A stretch of 64,000 bases of DNA from Microbacterium sp. CFH 31415 (GTDB lineage: Bacteria; Actinomycetota; Actinomycetes; Actinomycetales; Microbacteriaceae), in the NCBI RefSeq assembly GCF_022538185.1, contig NZ_JAKYXC010000009.1, positions 124,001-188,000 on the forward strand, in the 5' to 3' direction. Positions 29,544-38,436 of this stretch are shown here, piece after piece. Position 1 is the first letter of the stretch. The number at the start of each line of letters is the position of its first letter. The notes beneath the pieces were generated by a model. It was not told where the DNA came from and did not search any database. It was given only the letters and a program-made list of their open reading frames with translations. The position numbers and the translations under genes were made by a program.

Positions 29544-31321
29544 GCGAGCCCGGCGAGACGCGCTTGGTGCGCGAAGTCGGTGTTCTCGGCCACGACCTCG
29601 TCGAACGTCCCCTGCGCGGCGACCTCGCCGTCGCTGAGGAAGAGGATCTGGTCCGATTCGCGGATGGTGCTCAGACGGTGCGCGACGGCGATCACCGTCA
29701 CGTCGCCGCGGAGCCCGCGGATCGCCTCGGCCACGTCGGACTCCGTCTTCGTGTCGAGGGCGCTCGTCGCCTCGTCGAGCACGAGGATGAGGGGATCGGA
29801 GTAGAGCGCCCGGGCGATGCCGAGGCGCTGGCGCTGGCCGCCCGAGAGACTGAGCCCACGCTCTCCCACGCGCGTGTCGAGTCCGTCGGCCCGACCCTCG
29901 ATGACGCTCCACAGCTGGGCACGTCGGGCGACCTCTTCGACGCGAGCGCGGTCGTAGTCGTCGGTCCAGGTGAGGGCGATGTTCTGCGCGATGGTTCCGT
30001 CGAACAGCGTCACCTCCTGCGGTACGTAGCCCACGTGCTCGCGCCAGGCCCGCAGCACGTCGGTCAGCGGCCGCTCGTCGATGCGGATCACCCCGGACGT
30101 CGGCGTGAGCAGGCCGAGGATGAGGTCGATGAGGGTGGACTTCCCCGCACCGGAGGCGCCGGCGATGCCGACGCTGCTGCCGAGCGGGATCTCGACCGAG
30201 ACGTCGCGAAGAGCCGGGATGTCGCTGCCCGGGAAGGAGAAGGAGATGTCGTCGAGTTCCAGCTTCCGCGGAGCGGCCGGCAGCGGCTCACGCCCGAGCT
30301 CCTCGCGGTCGGCGTGGAACTTCTTGGATGCCTCGACATCGGCGATGACGAGCTCGATGTACGGGCCCGCGGTGACCGTCCGGGTGAGTACGGTCTGGAA
30401 GCCCGTCAGCGAGGGCACCAGGCGGAAGCCGGCGATGCCGAACAGGGCGACTGCCGAGATCGTGGCGTCCATGTCGCCGCCGTTGGCGATGTAGGCGGCG
30501 CCGCCCACAACGACGAATCCACCGATGATCGCCGCGTCGAAGATGAACCTCGGCACGGCCGAGAGGAAGCTCGCGTTGGCGCGCGCCTGCGAGGTCATGC
30601 GACGCGTCGCCCTCACGACGTCCGCGACTTCGTCCGCCTTGTCGCGCAGCGTGATCTCCTTGAGGGAGGCGATCATTCCCGAGATCAGGGCGGCCACGCG
30701 CAGTGACGAGTCCCGAGCGACGCGAGCGGCCTGGCGGGTCTTGCCCGTCAGCACGAGGTACTGGAGCAGCGCGATGCCGCCCAGATACACGGTCGTGATG
30801 ACGGCGGTGAGGGGCTGGGCGACGACGATGATCGCGACGACGCCGACCGCCGTGACGATCAGGCCGGGCAGTGTGGTCACCGGGAGGAGGAACCCGGCGA
30901 CGACGTTAGCGATCGCGCTGTCGGTCATCGCGACGATCTGGGCGCTGTTGCGCGAGATCCGATCGGTCCACGATGAGCGGATGTACGCGCCGAACAGCTC
31001 CTGGCCGACGGCCAGCTCGTAGGTGGCGAAGCGGCGGGTCGCGATCCACTGCAGCCAGACGTTGGCCGCCGACTTCGCGATGACCACGCCCGCCAGCACC
31101 AGGATCAGCCAGATGACCCGGTCCTGGGGGATCGCGCCCACCAGGGGCAGCTGGACGCCGCCGGCGACGGTGCCGGCCAGCACCACGGCCAGCGTCATGA
31201 GCGCCGCGACGTCGATGATGGCGAGCACCGCCGAGACGATCCCGAACACCAGGAGGAACCTGCTGGCCGATGCCGGAAGCAGCGGCAGCAGCCTTCGGAG
31301 GGTGCGAACGATCTGGACCAT
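29540..31321 (-). CDS. ABC exporter, PglK/MsbA-like lipid-linked oligosaccharide flippase
   Basis: 593 residues: an N-terminal six-helix exporter domain (about 1-330) fused to an ATPase domain. Walker A GASGAGKST, Q-loop YVPQEVTLFDG, signature LSGGQRQRLGIARAL, Walker B LILVLDEATSALD, switch His in AVAHRLST. Length and layout match PglK, which flips undecaprenyl-linked oligosaccharides. It lies within a run of sugar-modifying and glycosyltransferase genes, three bases after the oxidoreductase and overlapping the next transferase. Substrate inferred from context. Confidence 0.9.
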   Translation of the reverse strand: MVQIVRTLRRLLPLLPASASRFLLVFGIVSAVLAIIDVAALMTLAVVLAGTVAGGVQLPLVGAIPQDRVIWLILVLAGVVIAKSAANVWLQWIATRRFATYELAVGQELFGAYIRSSWTDRISRNSAQIVAMTDSAIANVVAGFLLPVTTLPGLIVTAVGVVAIIVVAQPLTAVITTVYLGGIALLQYLVLTGKTRQAARVARDSSLRVAALISGMIASLKEITLRDKADEVADVVRATRRMTSQARANASFLSAVPRFIFDAAIIGGFVVVGGAAYIANGGDMDATISAVALFGIAGFRLVPSLTGFQTVLTRTVTAGPYIELVIADVEASKKFHADREELGREPLPAAPRKLELDDISFSFPGSDIPALRDVSVEIPLGSSVGIAGASGAGKSTLIDLILGLLTPTSGVIRIDERPLTDVLRAWREHVGYVPQEVTLFDGTIAQNIALTWTDDYDRARVEEVARRAQLWSVIEGRADGLDTRVGERGLSLSGGQRQRLGIARALYSDPLILVLDEATSALDTKTESDVAEAIRGLRGDVTVIAVAHRLSTIRESDQILFLSDGEVAAQGTFDEVVAENTDFAHQARLAGLA

Positions 31322-31324
31322 CGG

Positions 31325-32311
31325 TCAGAAGCGCACGGACTCGCCGGTGCGCGCCGAAGCCAGCGAGGCCTCGACGACGGCGAGGGTGCGCAGTCCCTGC
31401 TCCATGGTGACGACGTCGGTCGGCACACCGAGGACGGCGTCGCGGAAGGCCTCGTGCTCCACCCGCAGCGGCTCGCGCTTGGCGAAGGCGTAGCGGGTGA
31501 CATCGCCCTCCGACACGCCCCGGAATGACGACACGGACTCCCACTCGAGCGGGATGGTGCCGTTGGCGTAGAAGGTGAGGTCTCCCGTCGAGGTGTCGGC
31601 GACGAACGCGCCCTTCTCCCCCGTGACCACCGTGACCCGCTCCTTCATCGGGCTCAGCCAGTTCACGATGTTGTTGACGATGACGCCGGATGCGGTGCGC
31701 CCGGTGATCGTGATCATGTCCTCGTGCTCGCGGCCGCTCTTGAAGGCCGTCTGGGCGAAGACGCGCTCGTAGTCGCTCTGCACCACCCAGGCGGTGAGGT
31801 CCACGTCGTGCGACGCGAGGTCCTTGGCCACTCCGACATCCGCGATGCGCGAGGGGAACGGCCCCTGCCGGCGCGTGACGACCTGGTACACCGCGCCGAG
31901 CTCGCCCGCTTCGATGCGACGGCGGAGCTCCTGCAGCGCGGGATTGAAGCGCTCGATGTGCCCGACTGCGCCGACGAGACCGGCAGCGGCGAACGCGTCG
32001 ACCATGCGCTGCCCTGCCTCGACCGTGTCGGCGATGGGCTTCTCGACCAGGGTGTGCACGCCGGCCTCCGCCAGCTTCAGCGCAGCAGCCTCGTGAAAGC
32101 GGGTCGGGACCGCGACGACGGCGATGTCGAGGCCCTCGGCGATGAGCGCGTCGATGTCGGGGAGGATCGCGAGGTCCCCCGCGACCCCGTGCGGGTCTCC
32201 TCCGGGGTCGGCGATCGCGACCAGGTCGACGCCGTCCAGCTCGCGCAGCACGCGCGCGTGGTGACGCCCCATCATGCCGACGCCGAGCAGGCCGGCTCGC
32301 AGAGCGGCCAT
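31325..32311 (-). CDS. Gfo/Idh/MocA oxidoreductase, WbpB/WlbA-like
   Basis: 328 residues. NAD(P)-binding GLLGVGMMGRHHARVL at residue 7, catalytic-region VEKPIADT, and GHIERFNPALQEL followed by VTRRQGPFPSRIADVGVAKDLASHDVDL. This pattern is typical of UDP-N-acetyl-glucosaminuronate 3-dehydrogenases (WbpB/WlbA). ATG 32311 shares one base with the stop of the aminotransferase gene (TGATG). The order with a DegT aminotransferase and hexapeptide acetyltransferase supports making a 3-acetamido group. The exact sugar is inferred. Confidence 0.85.
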   Translation of the reverse strand: MAALRAGLLGVGMMGRHHARVLRELDGVDLVAIADPGGDPHGVAGDLAILPDIDALIAEGLDIAVVAVPTRFHEAAALKLAEAGVHTLVEKPIADTVEAGQRMVDAFAAAGLVGAVGHIERFNPALQELRRRIEAGELGAVYQVVTRRQGPFPSRIADVGVAKDLASHDVDLTAWVVQSDYERVFAQTAFKSGREHEDMITITGRTASGVIVNNIVNWLSPMKERVTVVTGEKGAFVADTSTGDLTFYANGTIPLEWESVSSFRGVSEGDVTRYAFAKREPLRVEHEAFRDAVLGVPTDVVTMEQGLRTLAVVEASLASARTGESVRF

Positions 32312-33408
32312 CAGGCGCCTGCTCCTGCGACGGCGTTGACGGCCTCGACGATGCGCTCGAGGTCGCCTCCCGACAGCGAAGGGTGCACCGGGAGCGAGAC
32401 CACTTCGCGCGCTGCGGTCTCGGTCGCGGGGAGGTCGAGTCCCGGCGCGAAATGCGCGAGCGACGGGAGCCGGTGGTTCGGGATCGGGTAGTACACGCCG
32501 CTGCCGACGTTGTGCTCGGACTTGAGCGCGGCGACGAAGCCGTCGCGGTCGTCGGCGACCCGGATCGTGTACTGGTGGTAGACGTGGACGGCGCCGTCGA
32601 GCACCGGCGGCACCACGACACCGCTGAGGTTCGCATCGAGGAACGCGGCGTTGGACTGGCGGGTCGCCGTCCAGGCATCCACCTTCGTCAGCTGCACACG
32701 TCCGATCGCGGCGTGGATGTCGGTCATGCGGGCGTTGAAGCCGATGACCTCGTTCTCGTACTGGCGCTCCATACCCTGGTTGCGCAGCAGACGCGCAGTA
32801 CGCGCGATCTCGTCGTCCGCTGCCGAGATCATGCCGCCCTCGCCGCTGGTCATGTTCTTCGTCGGGTAGAGCGAGAACATGCCGAACGCGCCGAACGTGC
32901 CGACGGGCCGCCCGTCGAGCGACGCGCCGTGCGCCTGCGCGGCATCCTCGTAGAGCGCGATGCCGTGCTTCGCCGCGATGGCCTCCAGCTCGCGCATCCG
33001 GGCGGGGTGGCCGTAGAGGTGGACGGGCATGATGCCCTTGGTCTTGGAGGTGATGGATGCCTCGACCGCGGCGGGATCGAGGGTGAACGTCTCGGGCTCG
33101 ATGTCGGCGAAGACCGGGGTCGCGCCGGTGAGGGCGACCGAGTTGCCGGTGGCGGCGAACGTGAACGACGGCACGATGACCTCGTCGCCGGGCCCGACGC
33201 CCGCGGCGAGGAGGCCGAGGTGCAGGCCGGCCGTGCCGGAGTTCACGGCGACGACCGGGCGTCCCTGCACGAAGTGCTCGGAGAACTCGCGCTCGAATGC
33301 GGCGACCTCGGGCCCCTGCGCGACCATGCCGCTGCGCAGCACGCGGTCGACCGCTTCGCGCTCCTCGTCACCGATGATGGGCTTGGCGGGCGGGATGAAC
33401 TCGCTCAC
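32311..33408 (-). CDS. DegT/DnrJ/EryC1 sugar aminotransferase, WbpE-like
   Basis: 365 residues, a PLP enzyme transferring an amino group to a keto-sugar. VNSGTAGLHLGLLAAGVGPGDEVIVPSFTF is the family N-terminal signature. YEDAAQAHGASLDG binds the cofactor. The Schiff-base lysine is in SLYPTKNMTSGEGGM. GTG 33408 (VSEFIPPAKPI) overlaps the acetyltransferase stop (GTGA). The upstream frame is in the acetyltransferase gene. Expected to aminate the 3-keto product of the neighbouring oxidoreductase. Confidence 0.9.
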   Translation of the reverse strand: MSEFIPPAKPIIGDEEREAVDRVLRSGMVAQGPEVAAFEREFSEHFVQGRPVVAVNSGTAGLHLGLLAAGVGPGDEVIVPSFTFAATGNSVALTGATPVFADIEPETFTLDPAAVEASITSKTKGIMPVHLYGHPARMRELEAIAAKHGIALYEDAAQAHGASLDGRPVGTFGAFGMFSLYPTKNMTSGEGGMISAADDEIARTARLLRNQGMERQYENEVIGFNARMTDIHAAIGRVQLTKVDAWTATRQSNAAFLDANLSGVVVPPVLDGAVHVYHQYTIRVADDRDGFVAALKSEHNVGSGVYYPIPNHRLPSLAHFAPGLDLPATETAAREVVSLPVHPSLSGGDLERIVEAVNAVAGAGA

Positions 33409-34016
33409 GCGTTCTCCTCTGTCAGGAGTCCGTCGGACTCGATGTATCGGGCACCCGTCGCCGGGCAGATCCAGGGGCCGTCGGGCTCGTCGCGGGTCAG
33501 CGGCACTCCCGCCCTGCCCACCCAGCCCAGGCGCCGCGCCGGCACGCCGGCGACCAACGCGTACGGGGGGACGTCCTTCACGACGACCGCGCCGGCCGCG
33601 ACGGTCGCCCAGGCGCCGATGGTGACCGGCGCCACGCACGTGGCCCGCGCGCCGATGGACGCACCGGTCTCGATGGTGACCCCCACGGGCTCCCAGTCGT
33701 GCGCGCTCTTGAGCGACCCGTCGGGATTGATCGCACGGGGGTATGTGTCGTTGGTCAGCACGACCGCGGGTCCGATGAACACGCCGTCGCCGAGGCGCGC
33801 CGGCTCATAGACGAGGGCGTAATTCTGCAGCTTGCAGTTGTCGCCCATCACGACGCCGGTGCCGACGTACGCCCCGCGGCCGACGATGCAGTTGCGACCG
33901 AGAACCGCCTGCTCGCGGACCTGGGCGAGGTGCCAGATGGACGACCCGTCGCCGATCGTGGCGTCGGAGGAGACGTCGGCCGAGTCGACGATGCGCACGG
34001 CGGAAGAGTGTGTCAC
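33405..34016 (-). CDS. Hexapeptide-repeat N-acetyltransferase, WbpD/WlbB-like
   Basis: 203 residues with a left-handed beta-helix of hexapeptide repeats (ATIGDGSSIWHLAQVREQAVLG, IVGRGAYVGTGVVMG, VTIGAWATVAAGAVVVKDV). WbpD/WlbB acetylates the 3-amino group of UDP-GlcNAc3NA. GTG 34016 (VTHSSAVRIV) is preceded by AAGGAG. First gene of a coupled trio acetyltransferase-aminotransferase-dehydrogenase. The C-terminal PDGPWICPATGARY looks like an extra small domain and may bind metal. Confidence 0.87.
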   Translation of the reverse strand: MTHSSAVRIVDSADVSSDATIGDGSSIWHLAQVREQAVLGRNCIVGRGAYVGTGVVMGDNCKLQNYALVYEPARLGDGVFIGPAVVLTNDTYPRAINPDGSLKSAHDWEPVGVTIETGASIGARATCVAPVTIGAWATVAAGAVVVKDVPPYALVAGVPARRLGWVGRAGVPLTRDEPDGPWICPATGARYIESDGLLTEENA

Positions 34017-34066
34017 GGTAGGGGGCTCCTTGCACCAGGCCGCAGGCCGGCGTGCGGTGCGGGTCG

Positions 34067-34072
34067 ATTGTA
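34067..34072 (-). promoter_or_regulatory. -10 element TACAAT before the WbpD-like gene
   Basis: TACAAT gives a leader of about 44 bases ending in an AAGGAG ribosome-binding site. It suggests a separate transcript for the modifying-enzyme run. Confidence 0.45.
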
Positions 34073-34080
34073 TCCGGCGG

Positions 34081-35268
34081 TCATGGCCGCCTGCTGAGTG
34101 CCGACAGCACCGCCCGGGCGGCACGCTGACCCACCGCCGCGAGGGAGACATGCTCGAGAGCCCAGCGGGCGCGCTCGGTACGCCGGCGGTCCGTCTCGCC
34201 GGACTCGGCGGCCGCGAGCAGTCGTCGCATCGCGTCGGCGACCTCGTCCGCGTCGAAGCCGACGGCTTCCCCCAGCTGCGCCTCGGCGACGAGCTCACGA
34301 CCCGATCGTGCACCGGCGAAGAGCACCGGGGTGCCGCATGCCGCGGCTGCGTAGGTCTTCGTCGGCCGGGCGAAGTCGTACCCGATGCCCGGGGCGATGC
34401 TGACGAGGGCAGCGGTCGCGCCCCGGATCCACGAGGCGGCGTCGGCGGGACCGACCACGCCGCCGAAGGTCACCCGCCCGGGCACCAGCCGCTCAGCGAG
34501 GGCGCGGAGATCGCGCTCGACAGCGCCCTGGCCGAAGAAGCGGAGCGAGACGTCCGGATGCTCGTCCGCGATCGAGGCGAAGGCGCGGACGAAGATGTCG
34601 GGGCGCTGCCACTCCGACATCGTGCCGGTGTAGACGAAATAGCGGTCGTGCGCGGCCGGCGTGAGATCGGGCGAGAACACCGCGGTGTCGACGCCGTTTC
34701 CGACGACGACGACCCGGTCACGGTCGGCTCCCAGCGCGACGAGCCTGTCGGTCACCTCGTCGGAGATCGACAGCGTGACCGCTGCGCGCCGGAGCACCGC
34801 GCGCTCCATCCAGCGCATCACCGCGACGACCGGAGCCGAGGCGCCCATGGACTTCACGCCGTCGGTCCAGACATCCGCCGCGTAGTACGCGAAGGGACGG
34901 CGTCGCAGTGCCGCCACGACGGCGACCACGAGTCCTGTCGTCGGCGGCGACTCCGCGACCGCAAGGCGCCAGCGGCGGAAGAGGATTCTCACAACCAGCG
35001 GCGCATCGAAGCTCGCGTACTGCACATAGCCGCGCACGTTCCCGCCGCGGTCGCGCAGCACAGGCCAGCGGGAGACCGCGACACCGTTCGGATCGGGGGT
35101 CGCGGGTGCGTGAGGGGGCGGCGCGGTGGTGATGACGGCGACGTCGGCGCCGGCATCCGACAGTCCGCGCGCGAGCGCTCCCAGCCGGAACGCGCCCGCG
35201 CTCACTTCGGGCACGAACAGGCGCGACGCGATCACGACCGCGGGGCGGCCGGCGGCGGGTGCCGTCAT
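34081..35268 (-). CDS. GT-B glycosyltransferase, GT4/WbuB-like
   Basis: 395 residues. VVIASRLFVPEVSAGAFRLGALARGLSDAGADVAVIT is the acceptor-domain start of WbuB-type enzymes. Donor domain: RYFVYTGTMSEWQRPDIFVRAFA, FGGVVGPADAASWIRGA, and PTKTYAAAACGTPVLFAG. The conserved E-x7-E first Glu is absent (TKTYAAAACG). It overlaps DUF2304 (ATGA), completing a GT2-DUF2304-GT4 triplet. Substrate unknown. Confidence 0.84.
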   Translation of the reverse strand: MTAPAAGRPAVVIASRLFVPEVSAGAFRLGALARGLSDAGADVAVITTAPPPHAPATPDPNGVAVSRWPVLRDRGGNVRGYVQYASFDAPLVVRILFRRWRLAVAESPPTTGLVVAVVAALRRRPFAYYAADVWTDGVKSMGASAPVVAVMRWMERAVLRRAAVTLSISDEVTDRLVALGADRDRVVVVGNGVDTAVFSPDLTPAAHDRYFVYTGTMSEWQRPDIFVRAFASIADEHPDVSLRFFGQGAVERDLRALAERLVPGRVTFGGVVGPADAASWIRGATAALVSIAPGIGYDFARPTKTYAAAACGTPVLFAGARSGRELVAEAQLGEAVGFDADEVADAMRRLLAAAESGETDRRRTERARWALEHVSLAAVGQRAARAVLSALSRRP

Positions 35269-35711
35269 CGCCGTCCGTCCGAGCGATCGTCCGCCGTGTC
35301 ATCGGCGGCGGTCTCCGCCGGTGGCGTCGGTGTGGCCGCGGCGTCGGCCCCGCCACTGCGGCCGGCGCGCTCGAGCTCGGCCAGCCGCTGCTCGTGGAAC
35401 GCGCTCTGCTCGGCCAGCGTGCGGATCTTGTCCTCCACGCGCGTGAGCTCGGCGCCGTACTGGAGGCTCACGAGGAACAGCAGCCCGATCGCGATGAAGA
35501 ACACCAGGTTGGTGGGAACCGCGATGCCGAGCAGCCTGGCCGCCCACGTCAGCGTCTGCGGGAAGATCGCGACGACAAGGGCGATCACACCGCCGACGAG
35601 CCACCACACCGCGTGACGCTCGCGCAGGGTCGCACGCCGCATCAGCTCGATGATCGCGACGAGAGCCAGCAGTGCGGCGGCGATGCCGAAGGCGTACGTC
35701 ATCGGATTCAT
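35265..35711 (-). CDS. DUF2304 small membrane protein
   Basis: 148 residues with three membrane helices (about 5-23, 35-52, 65-85), then a coiled-coil-like RVEDKIRTLAEQSAFHEQRLAELE and a Thr/Ala/Asp-rich tail. DUF2304 proteins commonly sit beside a polyprenyl-phosphate GT2 enzyme. The same pairing is seen here, with ATGA overlaps on both sides. It probably assists the GT2 protein at the membrane. Confidence 0.85.
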   Translation of the reverse strand: MNPMTYAFGIAAALLALVAIIELMRRATLRERHAVWWLVGGVIALVVAIFPQTLTWAARLLGIAVPTNLVFFIAIGLLFLVSLQYGAELTRVEDKIRTLAEQSAFHEQRLAELERAGRSGGADAAATPTPPAETAADDTADDRSDGRR

Positions 35712-36442
35712 GAGGCCACCTCGGCAGGAATCGGCACACGCGGGCGCAGGAGCGCGAGGAGGAAGGCGATGCCCGCGCGCAGCAGGTACACGCTGGCGCG
35801 CAACGGCTGGTGCGACGGGGCCCCCGCCTGGCGCGGCCTCATGGCGACGGGGAGCTGTGTGAGACGAAGGCCCGCGCGGGCGCCGATCACGAGCGCCTCC
35901 ACGGTGTCGCCCAGGTACTCGGCCGGATAGGTGTCGGCGAACAGGCGCACCGCTGCCGGACCGTTGGCCTTGAAGCCGCTCGTCACGTCGTCGAGGCGAT
36001 GCCCGGCGACGCCGCTGACGGCGCGTGCCAGCACCCGCATCGCCCAGCGCCTCGGTCCCCGCGCGCCGTAGTCGCCGACGCCCGCGAACCGGGCGCCGAT
36101 GACGACGTCCGCGGTGTCGAGCCGGGCGATCAGCTCGGGGATGTAGCGCGGATCGTGCTGTCCATCGGCATCGACCTGCACCACGACCGTATGGCCGTGA
36201 TCGCGTGCGTAGCGAAAGCCCGCGCGCATGGCTCCTCCGACACCCAGGTTGAACGGCAATCGGAGCAGGACGGCGCCGGCCTCGCGCGCGACACGGGCGG
36301 TGGCGTCGGTCGACCCGTCGTCCACCACGAGGCAGACGGCTGCGGGCACCGCGTCACGGACGCTCTGCACCACCGTCGCGACCGACTCCTCCTCGTTCAG
36401 CGCCGGAACGACGACGAGCAGGTTCTGCACGGGGGCGGGCAT
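35708..36442 (-). CDS. GT2 dolichol-phosphate-mannose-synthase-like transferase
   Basis: 244 residues. LLVVVPALNEEESVATVVQSV, VVDDGSTDATARVA and VVQVDADGQHDPRYIPEL (DxD) are GT2 polyprenyl-phosphate glycosyltransferase motifs. It ends with a hydrophobic segment (LLRAGIAFLLALL). It likely makes a polyprenyl-phosphate sugar used outside the membrane, for instance by the DUF6541 protein upstream. ATG 36442 is chosen because TAGGAT lies eight bases before it. The longer frame is not family-like. Confidence 0.88.
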   Translation of the reverse strand: MPAPVQNLLVVVPALNEEESVATVVQSVRDAVPAAVCLVVDDGSTDATARVAREAGAVLLRLPFNLGVGGAMRAGFRYARDHGHTVVVQVDADGQHDPRYIPELIARLDTADVVIGARFAGVGDYGARGPRRWAMRVLARAVSGVAGHRLDDVTSGFKANGPAAVRLFADTYPAEYLGDTVEALVIGARAGLRLTQLPVAMRPRQAGAPSHQPLRASVYLLRAGIAFLLALLRPRVPIPAEVAS

Positions 36443-36450
36443 ATCACGCA

Positions 36451-36456
36451 ATCCTA
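36451..36456 (-). promoter_or_regulatory. -10 element TAGGAT, leaderless spacing
   Basis: TAGGAT ends eight bases before ATG 36442, in the 32-base gap after DUF6541. Confidence 0.5.
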
Positions 36457-36474
36457 GTCGCGACCGGCTCGCGC

Positions 36475-38436
36475 TCACGGCTCGCATGCGGTGATCCGCC
36501 ACAGCGACGCGTCGCCCTCGCGGTCGACCAGCTCGAAGCCCGGCCTGTCATCGAAGTCGGTCATCCCCTGGAGTTCGTAGCGGCCCGGCGTGCTCTCGCC
36601 CAGCCCGAAGTCCACCACGAAGCTCGGCGACCCGTACGTCTCGAGCGCCTCGCAGACCTCCGGGTCGGTTCCGGCATCGCGGAGGTCGTTCTGGATGAGC
36701 TGCCACTGCGGCGTCCGCGGGTGCGCCCACGTGCGGGGGAAGACGTCGCGGCCGCTGAGCATGTAGCCGAATCCCATCCCGGTGGAGGGGTTGCCGATGA
36801 CCCGCTCGCCCTCGCCGACGTGCTCGTCGAGCCGCTCGAGCAGCGCTCGCTCGTCCGGTGACAGGTAGTCGGGGGTGATGTAGCGCGACTCGGCGTCGAC
36901 GGTGCCCTGCGTGACCGCGCGCATCTGGATCATCGGCGCGGCGATGAGAGCGGCGACGCCGAGCGACGCCACGGCGACCAACGCCCACCGCGCACCGAAA
37001 GCGTCGGCCTCCGCCCCTCGCCGGCGCGAGATGGCGCGGGTCGCCCAGCCGGCGATCCACGCCAGACCCACGGCGGCGAGCGGCACGATGACGACCGCGC
37101 ACGCGGCGGCGATGCGGTACGGGTCGGCGTACCAGGCGCCGAGCAGCATCCGGCGCAGGAGCGGATTGCCGATCGAGGCGGCGACCACGTAGAGACCGGC
37201 GAGCACCACCCAGGCGGTCGCGAGCCAGCGCAGCTCACGGCGGAGGGCCGCGACGACCACGCCGACGAGCATGAGGATGCTGACACCGGCCATCACCGGC
37301 AAGAGCACCGGCCCGTTCAGCAGCACGTCGAGCACCGCCTCGATCTTGGTGCGGAACGGCGGCCAATGAGAGCCGGAGGTGGCGCGGGACAGCACGATCC
37401 ACAGCGCGACGAAGACGGCCAGCGCCGCCGCGGCGGCCACGAGCAGGACCCCGCGGGTCAGGCCCTTCGTCGCGAAAGCGGCCGGAACCGCCCACCAGGT
37501 GAACCACGACACCGCGATGATCGCCCACGTGAGCAGAGATGCGGGCTGTGACAGCGCGATCGCGCCGAGCCCCGCGAGCAGGAGCACGCCGAGCAGCACG
37601 GCCGAGCGCGCGCGACCGGCGACCGGAGAATCGGCGGTCATCCACGCCGCCGAGCCGACGACCAGGCCCGCCACCGCCGGGACGAGCGCAAGCGACAGTG
37701 CGAACGAGTACAGCACGCCCCACTGGAACATCAGCATCGGAAAGACCACGAGCGAGGCGGAGAGGGCGGCCGTCAGCGGCACCACGATCGATCCTGCGCC
37801 CGCCATGCGCCGCGCGAGCCAGGTGACGCCGACCGGCCACACCCCCGCCGCGATGACGAGGGACACCATGTTGGCCGCGACCGGGATCTCCACACCGGTG
37901 AACAGCACGACCGCCGACGCGAGAGCATGCCACGCCGCCGGGTAGAAGCCGCGGCTGCCGACCACCGAGCTCACCTGGAGCGACGACGCCGATCCGGTCT
38001 CGAGGATGTGCCGCACCGCGTTCAGATGGAACACGGCGTCGTTCGTCATCGAGATCGCCGCGGGGTCGTGCACGTAGATCACGAAGCGGACCGTCGTCAG
38101 CGCGATGCCGATCACCAGCCCGGCGGCGAGCAGGCGGATGCCGCGGCCTGCCGGCCTCGGTCCGGTTCGGCGCGGCCCCAGCCAATGCCCGGCGAGCCAG
38201 GCGATTCCGGCGAGCACCGCGAGGCCGGCGACGATCGTCAGCGCCGACCAGGGGACGCGCACCGCACCGTAGACGAGAGCGAGCCCCGCGAATGCCGCGA
38301 CGCCGAGGACCGGCGCGAGCGCCCACAGCGTCAGCCCACGCAACCTCCCGGCGGCGCCGATGGCAAGACCCGGCAGGAAGACGACGGCGAACGCGACGAG
38401 GAGTACGGGCGATGCGCCTGCCCAGGCAGCGATCAC
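36475..38436 (-). CDS. DUF6541-like polytopic membrane protein (possible GT-C)
   Basis: 653 residues. About thirteen membrane segments from the N-terminus (VLLVAFAVVFLPGLAIGAAG) to about residue 540, then an extracellular C-terminal domain (ESRYITPDYLSPDERALLERLDEH). The early loop VIYVHDPAAISMTNDAVFHLNAVRH carries acidic residues as expected for a GT-C catalytic loop. It is coupled to the wzt ATPase by GTGA and lies before a polyprenyl GT2. It may transfer a polyprenyl-linked sugar to the exported glycan. This is inference. Confidence 0.75.
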   Translation of the reverse strand: MIAAWAGASPVLLVAFAVVFLPGLAIGAAGRLRGLTLWALAPVLGVAAFAGLALVYGAVRVPWSALTIVAGLAVLAGIAWLAGHWLGPRRTGPRPAGRGIRLLAAGLVIGIALTTVRFVIYVHDPAAISMTNDAVFHLNAVRHILETGSASSLQVSSVVGSRGFYPAAWHALASAVVLFTGVEIPVAANMVSLVIAAGVWPVGVTWLARRMAGAGSIVVPLTAALSASLVVFPMLMFQWGVLYSFALSLALVPAVAGLVVGSAAWMTADSPVAGRARSAVLLGVLLLAGLGAIALSQPASLLTWAIIAVSWFTWWAVPAAFATKGLTRGVLLVAAAAALAVFVALWIVLSRATSGSHWPPFRTKIEAVLDVLLNGPVLLPVMAGVSILMLVGVVVAALRRELRWLATAWVVLAGLYVVAASIGNPLLRRMLLGAWYADPYRIAAACAVVIVPLAAVGLAWIAGWATRAISRRRGAEADAFGARWALVAVASLGVAALIAAPMIQMRAVTQGTVDAESRYITPDYLSPDERALLERLDEHVGEGERVIGNPSTGMGFGYMLSGRDVFPRTWAHPRTPQWQLIQNDLRDAGTDPEVCEALETYGSPSFVVDFGLGESTPGRYELQGMTDFDDRPGFELVDREGDASLWRITACEP

